Source of the DNA: Amyelois transitella
Lineage: Eukaryota > Arthropoda > Insecta > Lepidoptera > Pyralidae
Assembly: GCF_032362555.1 (NCBI RefSeq)
Contig: NC_083530.1
Coordinates: 4,184,001-4,248,000 of the forward strand
DNA: 64,000 bases
Reading direction: 5' to 3'
Position 1 is the stretch's first letter; the number at the start of each line of letters is the position of its first letter. The notes under the pieces were generated by a model. That model was not told the origin of the DNA, did no database searches, and saw nothing but the letters and a program-made list of their open reading frames with translations. This document shows, piece by piece, positions 1-11,800 of the stretch. A program made the position numbers and the translations under genes.

Positions 1-2400
1 CATTTACATTGATTTATGAATAAATTCATTAATTCACTCCAGTAACAAATATTTAACTACTTGTGCCGTACACCATAAAAAAAGACTAGGACCACTCCTT
101 CTCTTTCCAATGGATGTCGTAAAAGGCGACTAAGGGATAGGCTTAGGTATATACTTGGGCTTCTTTAAGGTGATAGGCTAGCGACCTGTCACTGTTTGAA
201 TCTCGATTCTATCATTAAGCCAAACAGCTGAATGTGGCCTTTCAGTCTTTCGAATGTTGACTCTACCCCACAAGGGATATAGACGTGATTATATGTATGT
301 ATGTTTTTACTAGAGTAGTTGACCTAAATAGTCATTTACATAGTCATGTAATAAATAACTTTATATCGGAAATATTACAGGAAGTACATATATAAATGAT
401 GTCACTCATGGCTGATTCGTCACAGTTTACCTATTTGGGCAATGATTGAGATGTGCAGATGAATATATTATGTTAATTCTGACTGGAATTGTGAATACCT
501 GACAAAACCGTCAATTAATTTATTTATCGAGTTATCATATTGATTATGGATAGAACTGAAGAGGGAATGGATAAAATTTTTTATAGCACCAACAACCCAC
601 TCCGGCTTCACACGGGTAGCATTTATATGTTGATGTAAACTGTCTGTACTTGAAAGATTTAGGCAAAAAATCTGTATGTTTGTACTTGCATTATGCGTAA
701 ACTACTGTTCTACCTTTGGTTTTCTCGCATGGCTTAGTCAAAATTTAAAACTGCTATCCAAAAACTAGTATAAAAAAACTGATATCTCCCCCCATTTCTT
801 TAGGGGCTACATCTACAGGGAGTCAGGGGACAGGGTTCAGTGAACTTTTACAGTAACCACTGACTGATTAGCATAACATCAGCAAATAACACAAAGTAAA
901 TAAATAGGTATTTCCTAAAGTGTGTAAAACCTTATTTATGAAACATATTTATTTTCCTTGTAACTTATCAACTGTAGTTAATTAGTTACCATTTTATTTT
1001 TCTTCATATAATATATTCTTGCCTGTGTCTTCACTAACAAGTCCCGCTAATATTAAAAATATAAAAGGATGTGTGTGTTTATTATTCTTTTACACAAAAT
1101 ATACTCTACATATTTTAATTAAACTATCTTGTAACTTAGACCATGAATAAACATATTATGTTAGAGTATAAGAGATCTAAGGTGGATGTTATCACATGTA
1201 GGGATCTCTTCCAGTCAACCAGCAACAGTAGTTCTGAAAACTAAGATAAATTTAAAAAAAAAACTACTCTGCAATGCGCAGTTATGAAGTAAATTTCACT
1301 TACTTTCTATAACACTATAAAGTCTTATGAAACAATTTACTTATCAGTTATTATCAAAACAGATACTATAACTACATCTATATTATCAATAGTTATCTAG
1401 GTTACCTAAGCATTTATTCATAATTTCTTGATCTAAAATTAAATGTCAGACATATATTTGCCATGCGGTTCCCAGCACTTTAAAATAAGACCAAACTATC
1501 ACTTTTCCATGGATGTTTTACAAGTCCACCATAATTAAGTTCATTAATGGCACAACAGTTTTAATCATAAGTTTCTAAATTAAAAAAAAATATTTATTAC
1601 AGAAGTCTTGAAACCATGTAACCGAATTAATTGTGTAGCCTGTACTATTAAAAGTATACAAGTCATAAAAGTGGAATGATCCCAAACATGAAAGGATGTA
1701 AACAAGAGCCAACCCAGACTGAACAAACAATCATCACCGCCGCGGAACGTACTCCACGGCTAAAAATAACGCAAGACATCCAAGTGAAGCCCTATTTACG
1801 CCAACTCAAGTACTTTTATTACATCACGTGTGCAAGTTCAAAGAACTGACCGTGATATCATCGCTTCCTGGTCAAATAATAACCTGATTATGTACCCTGA
1901 GCAAATATAATACGGACGAAACCTTGATAAAAGTCCTCATTAAATTTTAAGCAAAACTTACGAGTTATATTAGTGACTGCAGCATCAAACTGGATAGAAC
2001 ATTTTTCACTTTTTACACACACAATTTGACACTAAACATTAAGTCTTTCTTATTTTAATTCGATGTTGATTACTGAAACAATTAATTAGGGCTGCGTATT
2101 TTTTTACGTAAATTAACTCTAGAAAAGAGAACAGCAGATTTTTTTCAGTGCATTTTTGACAGATATTTTTTTAATAATGTTGAAGAAGATATTGCCATAC
2201 TTAGAGGAAATATTGAGGAAAACGACTAAAATCTACTTAAAAAAACTGAAAGGAAATCAACCAATCGATAAATTATTTATTCATTATCTTTCGGGTTTTT
2301 TTTATTATTTTAAAGTTATTTTCAAGAGCTCTGAGCTAGAGTTTAACAACACAACGCTTGTCCTTACAATCCACTACTAAGTGTTATTCTTTAGTCGATT
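1..2400. other. Upstream intergenic or intron sequence
   Basis: AT-rich DNA with one SINE (61-304), a decayed SINE head (about 1460-1527) and a short LINE-tail-like piece near 590-620. The stretch 1690-1860 is less AT-rich and holds CpGs and an ATCACGTG E-box, which might be the 5' end of a gene reading left. No coding exon is recognised. Confidence 0.5.
61..304 (+). mobile_element. SINE (TATG-tailed family), diverged copy
   Basis: It carries the family core (ggatgtcgtaaaaggcgact, later cctgtcactgtttgaatctc) and ends in gatatagacgtgattatatg plus TATG repeats. The head gtgccg is followed by a truncated hairpin. Confidence 0.75.
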
Positions 2401-2406
2401 TATTTC

Positions 2407-2414
2407 TATCGATA
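2407..2414 (+). promoter_or_regulatory. DRE-like motif TATCGATA upstream of Opa1
   Basis: An exact palindromic TATCGATA, the site bound by DREF in Drosophila housekeeping promoters, about 315 bases before the proposed Opa1 start. The promoter role is inferred from position and from a matching motif upstream of the convergent neighbour gene. Confidence 0.4.
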
Positions 2415-2728
2415 ATTCAAATGTTAGACGAATTGGACTTTGATGCAATCGATCCGAATGGATCCGAAGGTCATCGTAAACGTCAAGTCAAATGTCAAAA
2501 ATATTGTCATGTCAAATAAAATCGAACGAAAATGATCTTTAGAAAATCGTAATTCACACTAATTCTACAATATGAAGTGATTTATAATGTTTTACATGTT
2601 GATTGTGTAATATTTACTAGATAAAGTTTAATTATACATCAGTTGATTGGTTTGAATTGTTTTTGTTTTAATTGAATCACCGGTGTAGGTTATGAAATAG
2701 GATTTTCCACCACCAATTCTTATTGGTT

Positions 2729-2806
2729 ATGTTTATGAAACAGTCTTTACGGAGAAATTTAACAAATTACGTAAACTATGTCAAGAATACTACACAACCG
2801 TATGAG
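2729..2806 (+). CDS. Opa1: Opa1 exon 1 (putative start exon)
   Basis: It begins [20 protein letters not shown], a basic and hydroxylated stretch fitting a mitochondrial import signal, and ends in GAG before gtaatg (phase 0). A second in-frame ATG lies two codons on. The choice rests on the presequence character and the phase match to exon 2, so it is moderately sure. Confidence 0.6.
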
Positions 2807-5800
2807 GTAATGTAAAAACAATTTGTTTAATTGTGATTAAATTTTTGTAGATTACTTTGTAAACCCTACCTATACAGTAACCCACCAAATTGCCAGTTTA
2901 CTGGTTCTAAGTAATGTATTACTGAAAGTCCCTCTTGGAAAAATTACTGCCAACGAGAAATTAAAAAAACATATCAATAAAATACATTTAGGGTATGACT
3001 GATGTGTCATATCTTTTTTTTATTGAAACTTATTCTATGAGGTTTATATGCCTTTACTTTTTAACAGGCAACTATTCAATCGTTTTTTAAATAATAATAT
3101 CTTTCTTTTTTTTGATCTAGATCGTCACTTAAAAAGTCAGTGGCATGGTCATGTGTGGACAAAAGAGCTGTCGCTTTCTCCATATGGACGGGTCGCAGCC
3201 TGCTCCTGCCGAAGCCCATAGACATATGTCATGTACAGAGGCGACGGTATGGCATGCTCGTCGCCAGGGCAGTGAGAGGAGTGTTGAAGATAAGATATCT
3301 ATTGTTGGGTGGAGCAGTTGGAGGAGGAATGACCTTGAATAAGGTTTGTTCTAAATTTTATTAGTAATTCCATTAAGCAAGATTGACACATCTTGCAAAC
3401 AGTCCATTTTTGTGGCACTTGACATGTCATTTATAGCAGCCACTAGTGGGAAATTGTGTACTGATTAACAACTAAAACACATGTATGATAAAGTATAATG
3501 CATGTCAGGATCAGAATAATTTATTCCTTTCACGGATTTGAATGGCCAGTTACCAAAGCCAATAATATGACCAAAATGTTCTTAACTTTTTTCTTACTTC
3601 TTATTTAGTAATCTTATATTTATCAATGTGACATTTATGTATGTTCATTAAAATAATAAATTATTGTAAGGCAAATAAAAAGAGGATACTCAATTCTTGT
3701 TATCTGCCTTTTTGTTTATGGATTTTTCTATTGTATTGTATTATGTTTTTTGTGCAGTAAGGAGTTTACAAACAACCAAACAAATATATGATCAAAATAT
3801 GTTCTTTTCCAGAAATATACGGAATGGAAAGATGGCCTGCCCGATATGGGCTGGGTGAACGATCTGCTCCCAGATAATGAACAGTGGAATCGGTTCACCA
3901 CCACATTAATCTCAGCTAAAGACAAAATTGGTGACCAGTTACAAATTGGTAAGTCTATAATGATGATACTGGTAATAGTAGAAATCCTGACCAATTAATT
4001 AGTTTTTTAGTACATAGATCAATATTTGTTTTTTGTTTTTAGTAAATTCATATTTTTGTTTTACAAAACTATTCAACTAAGTCAGTTATAAGGATATGTC
4101 CTTTTAACTGTCTTAAAAAATACTTAATTATACCAAAGGAATATATATACTTACTAAATGTATGTGTCAATTACTGAAAGATTGCCCAAAATATCCTATT
4201 TCTTTGCGTGGCTAGGTAGGTATATCTACCTAGGTTAGGTACCTACCCACTAATCGCTTTTGTAGAAAAAGTATGTTAATTTAATTTCCAATTATTTCTA
4301 AGCTTTTTTGTTTTTTTAAGTTAGTTTATATTTTCTTGCTTTCCTTTGCTATTTGCTTGTTTCCTATTGAAACCTTTGCCGCCATGCTTTGCGGCCAGGG
4401 TCAGCATTTCAATAGTTCTGTTGCCGCAATATCCACCCAACATAATATTGTACCTTATAGCGATTGGATTTTCATATAATGAAAATTTCATTTTCATATA
4501 AACAAAATATAGCCGAACCTCCACCTATATATATGTATTATCTAGCCAGATGTAATGGTAGATAACCACTAAAACTTCTGAAAATAGTTGGATTCTAAAC
4601 CTAGAGAGAAGTTGAACATTATTCCCTCGGCTATATTACCCAGCCAGATGTAATGGTAGGTCTCCCACTGACGCTGTCGGTGCACGCAGATCCTCGTCTG
4701 CGCGAGGCCGGGTTGTCGCGCGCGGCGGAACTGCGCGAGTGGCTCTCGCAGCGGTACGAAGACGCCGTCGCCGCAGCCGCCGCTAACAACGCCGCTCATA
4801 TTGGTGAGTTGCTAGTGTTTTATGGTGTCCTGGTAGTCTTTTGTAGTTTTTTTTTAATGGGTCTTGATTATTTACAGTAGAATCCGTTTAGTACGACTTC
4901 GCATATAACAACCAACCGTTTTTAGCGACGCAACTATAGACATATGTTTGGTTTCGTATCGAGCCACTATGAAAGTACATTCGTTTATTACGACTCCGCT
5001 TATAACGACCGACCGCTTTTAACGACGGAATTCAACGCACATTGTCCGGTTATAACGACGTGCGTCGACGTGTTTACAAACAAATCTAAGTTATAGGTAC
5101 ATAATAGAAGCTATCCCCGCCCCGCGCACCTACCTAGCCCATGCATCGCGGACTGTCTGTTTTGTTTATGTTACATTTCCTAATATGCGGGTGACAAGTG
5201 AGTGCGCGTACTAAAATGGCTAAGCGAAAAAGTTTCTCTATTGAAGAAAAAAGTTTTATTTTACAACGTTTAGAAGCTGGCGAGTCGAATGTAACTATTG
5301 CGAAGGAACTTGGTGTAAATCACTCGACTATATCCACAATAAAAAAGAATAAACACAAAATATAACCTTTGTTTAACGCAAACGTTTTAAAACCTAAACG
5401 CGTGAGGGAGTCGTCTCAAGAACAAGTTGATGTGGCACTTTTACAGTGGTTTTCCTTCTTAGTACACTTCTGTACCGTATATGTATGCATATTATTATAT
5501 GTGAAATAAATAAATATTTTTAATTCAATGTTTTTTTTTGTCTGTTAGTCACCTTAATACCTACGTATTAATACGTATGTACATAAATTTTGTATATGAT
5601 TATTAAAAAAAAAATTATTGTTTAGTACGACTTCCGGTTATTACGACGTAATATCACTGGTCCCTTGACCGTCGTTATAACCGGATTCCACTGTATTTTA
5701 TTTCTTTAGCATAATTAAAATTTTGTTTATTTCCGTTTCAATGAGAATAATGGGTAAATGATGTCTTAATGCCTTCCCCTAGACCCCTTAGGAACTAACA

Positions 5801-8800
5801 TGCAAAGTTTAAAATCTCAACCTCCATTGGTTTGAATTGTATATTGATATGTCAGTCAGTTTCCTCTTATTTTTTAGAACACTGGACTAAAGAAGAAAGA
5901 TTAAGTCTCAGTCTACCAGTCCAGGAAAGCTAATATTATTTTATGTATGTATATAACATTAAAGTACGACCGCGACTCCGCCTGCGTAAAAAGAAAAATC
6001 CATATTCGCGTTCCCGCGAGAATTTTGGGAAATTCTCCCTTAAAACCAACATGCCAAATTTCAAATCTTTACAAAGCTCATCCCCATACACACATCATAT
6101 ACCCGTACGTCCATCTCAGTTTAGTCCAAAGGTTCGACTGACAGAGAATTTCTTGTAGCATAAAGTTCATCTATTATACAATTTACGTGCAAAAAGTTTA
6201 AAGTAATAAATAAATATATTGTGTATCCCCAGAAGCGCCACAGAAGATTGTCAACAACCTGCAGAGCAGACCAGCTCCGTCCCCCAGCCGATCTAGCAGT
6301 GAAGATTCTAACACTTATGGTAAGAAAAGAAGAATAACTTTTGTAAAAAGAGAACCACCTCCAATCGATATCCTCCTTGTTTTTGAAGGCGGTTACTTTT
6401 CACAAACCTTCCCCGTGAGTGTTTGTCAAACACATTCTTGTAAACCGCATCAAAATCGGTTCAGCTAAATGCGAGATTAACAAACATGTACACATGCATA
6501 CAGGTCAAACTGAAAACCACCTAGATTTTTTAAAGGCGGTTAAAAATAAGCTTCTTTAGTCACCGAGTCCATGAATGGCAAAAAATCTGTATTTTTTGTA
6601 GGTAATAAAAAAAGATATATTTTTCCTTTACTGAAAACTGTGACGATATAATATAATGCAAAAGAATGAACTATATCTTAAGCAGTTACGTATTACTTAA
6701 GTTGGTTTTGACATTACAGAAAAACGCGTGCACGCCTTACAAGAGGAAGTGCTGGCGCTCCAAGCCCGCTATCAGAGGGAACTGCAGCGTTTGGAGCAAG
6801 AGAATCGGGAACTGAGACAACAGAACATGCTCCTCAAGCAGGGCAGGCAGCCTACCGCTAGGAAAATGAAGGTAGGACAAAATTTTTAGGACTTTGTAAT
6901 AATGTTAACAAAAAACAAAGTGACACATGTCATTCCGTCAATGAAGATGCAGTATTAACACTTATATTTAACACCAATGGGAAGACTAGTACGTAGATAC
7001 TAGACGAACGTATCTTGATCAAATTAAGGACGTCCTGGTAAAGGGTCAGGTCAAGAGTACCCGAAACTCCGGGAAAGAGGCGTGATTTTATGTATGTAAC
7101 ATCGCTGTATACCTGCGCAAAAGTCTAAATTTGAATGGCGCAAAAATATCAGAGCGCGCCATTTGAAGCCGCGAACTGAACTTTCCGCTATTCTATTACC
7201 GATAAGAGAGTGTGGCGACATCTCTAAACCACAAGTCACAACCAATCATGCTTTGCTGTCAGCCAATAACAGCGAAGAATCTTAATCGCGCAAGCAAAGA
7301 TTTCACGTATTGGATATAAGTCTATATCAACTGAACCGAAAGAAGTATGCCGAGATCGTGTCAAATGGAAAGATATTGTCTCTGCCTTCCTCTCCGGGAT
7401 GCCTACCTCTCCAGGAAAAAGGCGTGGTAGTATGCATGTACGAGGGCGACCATAGGTTGTCAGAACGAGCAATCAATGAAGGAATGTGTTCCAGCGCTCG
7501 CTCATAGACATGTACTCGGCGGTGCTGGACGAGCTGTCGGGCTGGGAGGCGGGCGAGGCGGACCGCCTGCCGCGCGTCGTGGTGGTGGGCGACCAGTCCG
7601 CCGGCAAGACGTCCGTGCTCGAGATGGTCGCCCAGGCCAGGATCTTCCCCCGCGGCGCGGGCGAGATGTGCACCCGGTGAGTGCTCGAGATGGTCGCCCA
7701 GGCCCGGATCTTCCCCCGCGGCGCGGGCGAGATGTGCACCCGGTGAGTGCTCGAGATGGTCGCCCAGGCCAGGATCTTCCCCCGCGGCGCGGGCGAGATG
7801 TGCACCCGGTGAGTGCTCGAGATGGTCGCCCAGGCCAGGATCTTCATCGATGAACCAGCACATATATCACCATCATTCTCTTTACACCCAAGAAGTAAAC
7901 AAAAAGTATAAATACCTCAATTGTTAGTCCTTCGAGCCGGATACTAAAAGACAAAATGAACCTCTACATAGTTGGTCCTTCGAGCCGGCTTCAAATAATG
8001 ATCAATTAATAATGATTTTTATTTCAGGGCCCCGGTCAAAGTGACGCTGTCCGAAGGTCCGTACCACGTAGCTCAGTTCAGAGACTCCGCTAGGGAGTTC
8101 GATCTGAACAAGGAATCTGATTTGGCTGATCTGAGGAAGTAAGTATTAAATGCATATAATCACGTCATAATCCCTTGATTATCACATCACACTTCTCTAG
8201 AGTCACCATTTTGGGATGTTCCTAACGGTCCTATCGTCTCGATATTCCAGAACTGCGAACAACACGTTCGGGAAGGCAATTACATTTCCCGGATTAGTAT
8301 CACTCTTAACTTTTGTTAACACGGTTTCTGCAGGGGAGTGATGTAGGCAACCTTCTTTATTTATATGTTATTAAAATATTTACAGGCAAAGCAAGCTGGC
8401 AAACATATGCATATGTATGCCAAAGCAATTGTTGTCATGATTTGTTTAGTAAGCCAAAAATATCGATTTTTTATTGTATTTTTATTTTTATTCGTTTTAA
8501 CTAAAATAAAGTGCTTTTCATTTGTTTATTTCTCTCCTCTTCAGTTCTCCATCTTTCTTCTTACCACTGCACTTCCAACAATAATACCTACCATGTTTCC
8601 TGCCGCAGGGAAGTGGAGCTGCGCATGCGCAACAGCGTGCGCGGCGGGCGCACCGTGTCCGCGGACGTGATCGCCATGTCCGTGAAGGGCCCCGGGCTGC
8701 ACCGCATGGTGCTGGTGGACCTGCCCGGCGTCATCTCGGTCAGTGTGCGCCGCGGCCGGACAGAGTCTCGCCACTGTTAGGCTTCATGATACAATTGAGA

Positions 8801-11800
8801 TTCAAATAGTGACAGGTTGCTGGGCCATCGTCTGAAAGAGGAATCCCAAGTTTATAAGTCCATCCCTAAGTCGCCTTTTACGACATCCATGGGAACGAGA
8901 TGGAGTGACCCTATTAATTTTTATTTATTGGTTTCGTTAACCACACGGCACTTGCACCTTTATTAATGTATTTTAAATATTTTAAACTTTATTAAACCTT
9001 TTTATTAATGCAAAAAGTGTAGTCTATCTTTACATTACACTACGTATTCTAACGTCAATTTATCGTGTTGTTTATGTTATTAATAAAATAATTAATTAAT
9101 CCACAGACTCAAACAGTGGACATGGCATCGGACACGCGCGAGGCCATCAAACAGATGACCAAACAATACATGGACAATCCGAACGCTATCATTTTGTGTA
9201 TACAGGTGTGTTCTATACATACGTACATACATATGTGGTCACGTCTATATCCCTTGCGGGGTAGACAGAGCCAACAGTCTTGTAAAGACTGATAGGCCAC
9301 GCTCAGCTATTTGGCTTTAAGATAGAATTGAGATTCAAATAGTGACAGGTTGCTAGCCCATCGCCTAAAAAAGAATCCCAAGCATGTAAGCCTATCTCTT
9401 AGTCGCCTTTTACGACATCCATGGGAAAGTGATGGAGTGGTCCTGCTTTTTTTTGTATTGGTGCCGGGAACCACACGGCACATATTCTATCAGGATTCTA
9501 TAAGTTCTTTCTTTACATGTTCCTGTCGTGGGCCTACTGGAATATTTTTTTCTACAAATAAGTAGTGCCCTTGTACTGAATTTCTCTTTAGTTTAAGTTA
9601 ATTTTTTTCCTTGATGTACATAAATATATAAATAAAAGAGTCCGTCCATCCCAACTTGTATTATAAATGCGAAAGTGAGTTTGTTTGTTACCTGTTTACG
9701 GGTTATCTACTGAATATCTTCTTGAAATATCACGAATGTTTAATAATGAGTCTGGATAAGGACATAGGGTACCTTAAGGGTAACTTTCAACACGGTAAAA
9801 ATTTCAGTGAAAGTTAAAGTAAATTGCTTATTTAAGTTAGACAACGTATTTCTATCTTTAGGTATTTCTTAAAAAAAAAATACTTTGTTACATACTAAGA
9901 TACATTAAGATTGAGTTTCTTGTATTATTTCTTACTTTTCAAAGGGAACTTAGATTTATGTCGGTTTTTTTTAATTTAATTTATCTATGTTTTCACAGGA
10001 CGGTTCAGTAGACGCCGAGCGAAGCAACGTGACAGACTTAGTGTCGTCCTGCGATCCGACTGGCAAACGCACTATATTCGTGTTAACCAAAGTGGATTTA
10101 GCAGAGGAGAACCTCGCCAATCCTAACAGGGTAAGTTTCTTTTTCTCACATCTTTGTATGTTCCCAGGGCTCGTCCTTTCGTATTAACCTCAACCTCAAT
10201 ACAGTATCATTTCGTCCATAGTATCATAATGTCTACAGTATCATTTCGACTATATTATAATAATGTCCACAGTTTTATTTTGTCCATAGTATCATAATAT
10301 CTACAATATACTTGTTTCTTCACTACATAGTATAAAACAAAGTCGCTATTTTAGTCTGTTTGTCTGTATGCTTAAATCTTTAAAATTACGCAACGGATTT
10401 TGATGCGGTTTTTTGTAACAGGTAGAGTGATTCAAGAGGAAGGTTTTTATGTATAATAACATTTATAATTTTGCACCCGTGCGAATCCGGGGCGGGTCGC
10501 TAGTTTATTCTAAATTACTTTTTAAGCCGTGATGTAGCGAGATATGCTATAATTCTGGTCAAGATTTAAATATCTTTGTATGTTCGGATGGATTTTTCAA
10601 CAAAATTTTGAAGAAAATACACTGATTGTGACAAAATGGAATCGAGGAACCTGCTCAATGGTGAACACCACACCACGGATTTTTTAGCTTAAAAAGTAGC
10701 ACATACTTAGTTTTGGATGTGTTCCATTTTGTGTGGAATTCTGGAGAAGTAGGTATATACCTCATTTTTTTTTCAGATTCGTCGCATACTCGAAGGGAAA
10801 CTGTTCCCGATGAAGGCCCTCGGCTACTACGCGGTAGTGACAGGCCGCAGCCGGAAAGACGACTCCATTCAAAGCATTAGAGAGTACGAAGAGAGGTTCT
10901 TCCGGTCCTCCAAGCTCTTCAAGTGAGTATCTATATCATACTAGGTATGATACTATGATCATACTTGGTATCGTACTATGTAGCATAGAAGGTGTCATTC
11001 TTGGTATCATACTAGTTGTCATACTAGTTATTATACCAGGTATCGTTCTAGGTATCGTACTGAGTACTAATGTAATAAAGTTCTAATGATACATCCTGTT
11101 TGATGAAAACTAGAATTATTTCCTTTACATTTTACTCGGATGTCACACACAAATCTCAAAATTTTAAGCCAAATTTATTGTTCTTTTTTCAGGGACGGCC
11201 TAGTGACGCCATCTCAGGTGACAACCAGGAACTTGTCATTGGCCGTCGCTGAATGCTTCTGGAGGATGGTGAGGGCCTCGGTGGAACAGCAAGCAGACGC
11301 GTTCAAAGCTATGAGGTTCAATCTCGAGACGGAATGGAAGAACACTTTCCCGAGGTATGATCAACAATAGTGTAGTAAGCACGAATGAACGGCATTTAAA
11401 TATAAGAAAGATCTAGAATGTAGATTGCGTATCGTTGCGTGAGTTCTTTTCTACACTTATCTCACCACTGCATTCGCACACGTCAAATCTCTGAACAGAA
11501 ACAACAACGAACAGTATTACACGAATATTTAAAAAATAAAGAGATTAGTAACTATATATATTTTTTATTTGCAGACAACGCGAACTAGATCGAGACGAAT
11601 TATTCGAGCGAGCGCGCGCCGAGTTGCTCGACCAGTCGGCCGAGCTGTCCGCCGTCGCGGCGCCGGCCTGGGAGCTGAGGCTGCAGGCAGCTTTGTGGAA
11701 CACGGCTGCTGAACGGATCTTCCAACAGATTTATTTGCCGGCCGCTGCCAGTGCTCATTTAGACGTCGGTGAGTCAAAAAATAAATTAGACTTTTTAGTC

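Noticed and set aside
2156..2380. 74-codon + strand frame upstream of Opa1
   Set aside because: AT-rich Lys/Ile/Leu frame with no homology and no start context; expected by chance.
7327..7863. Long minus-strand frames with repeated Gly/His/Asp-rich units, and a plus-strand frame rich in Arg/Gly
   Set aside because: They are only other-frame readings of the 66-bp array of Opa1 exon 7 ends; they have no independent start context or domain.
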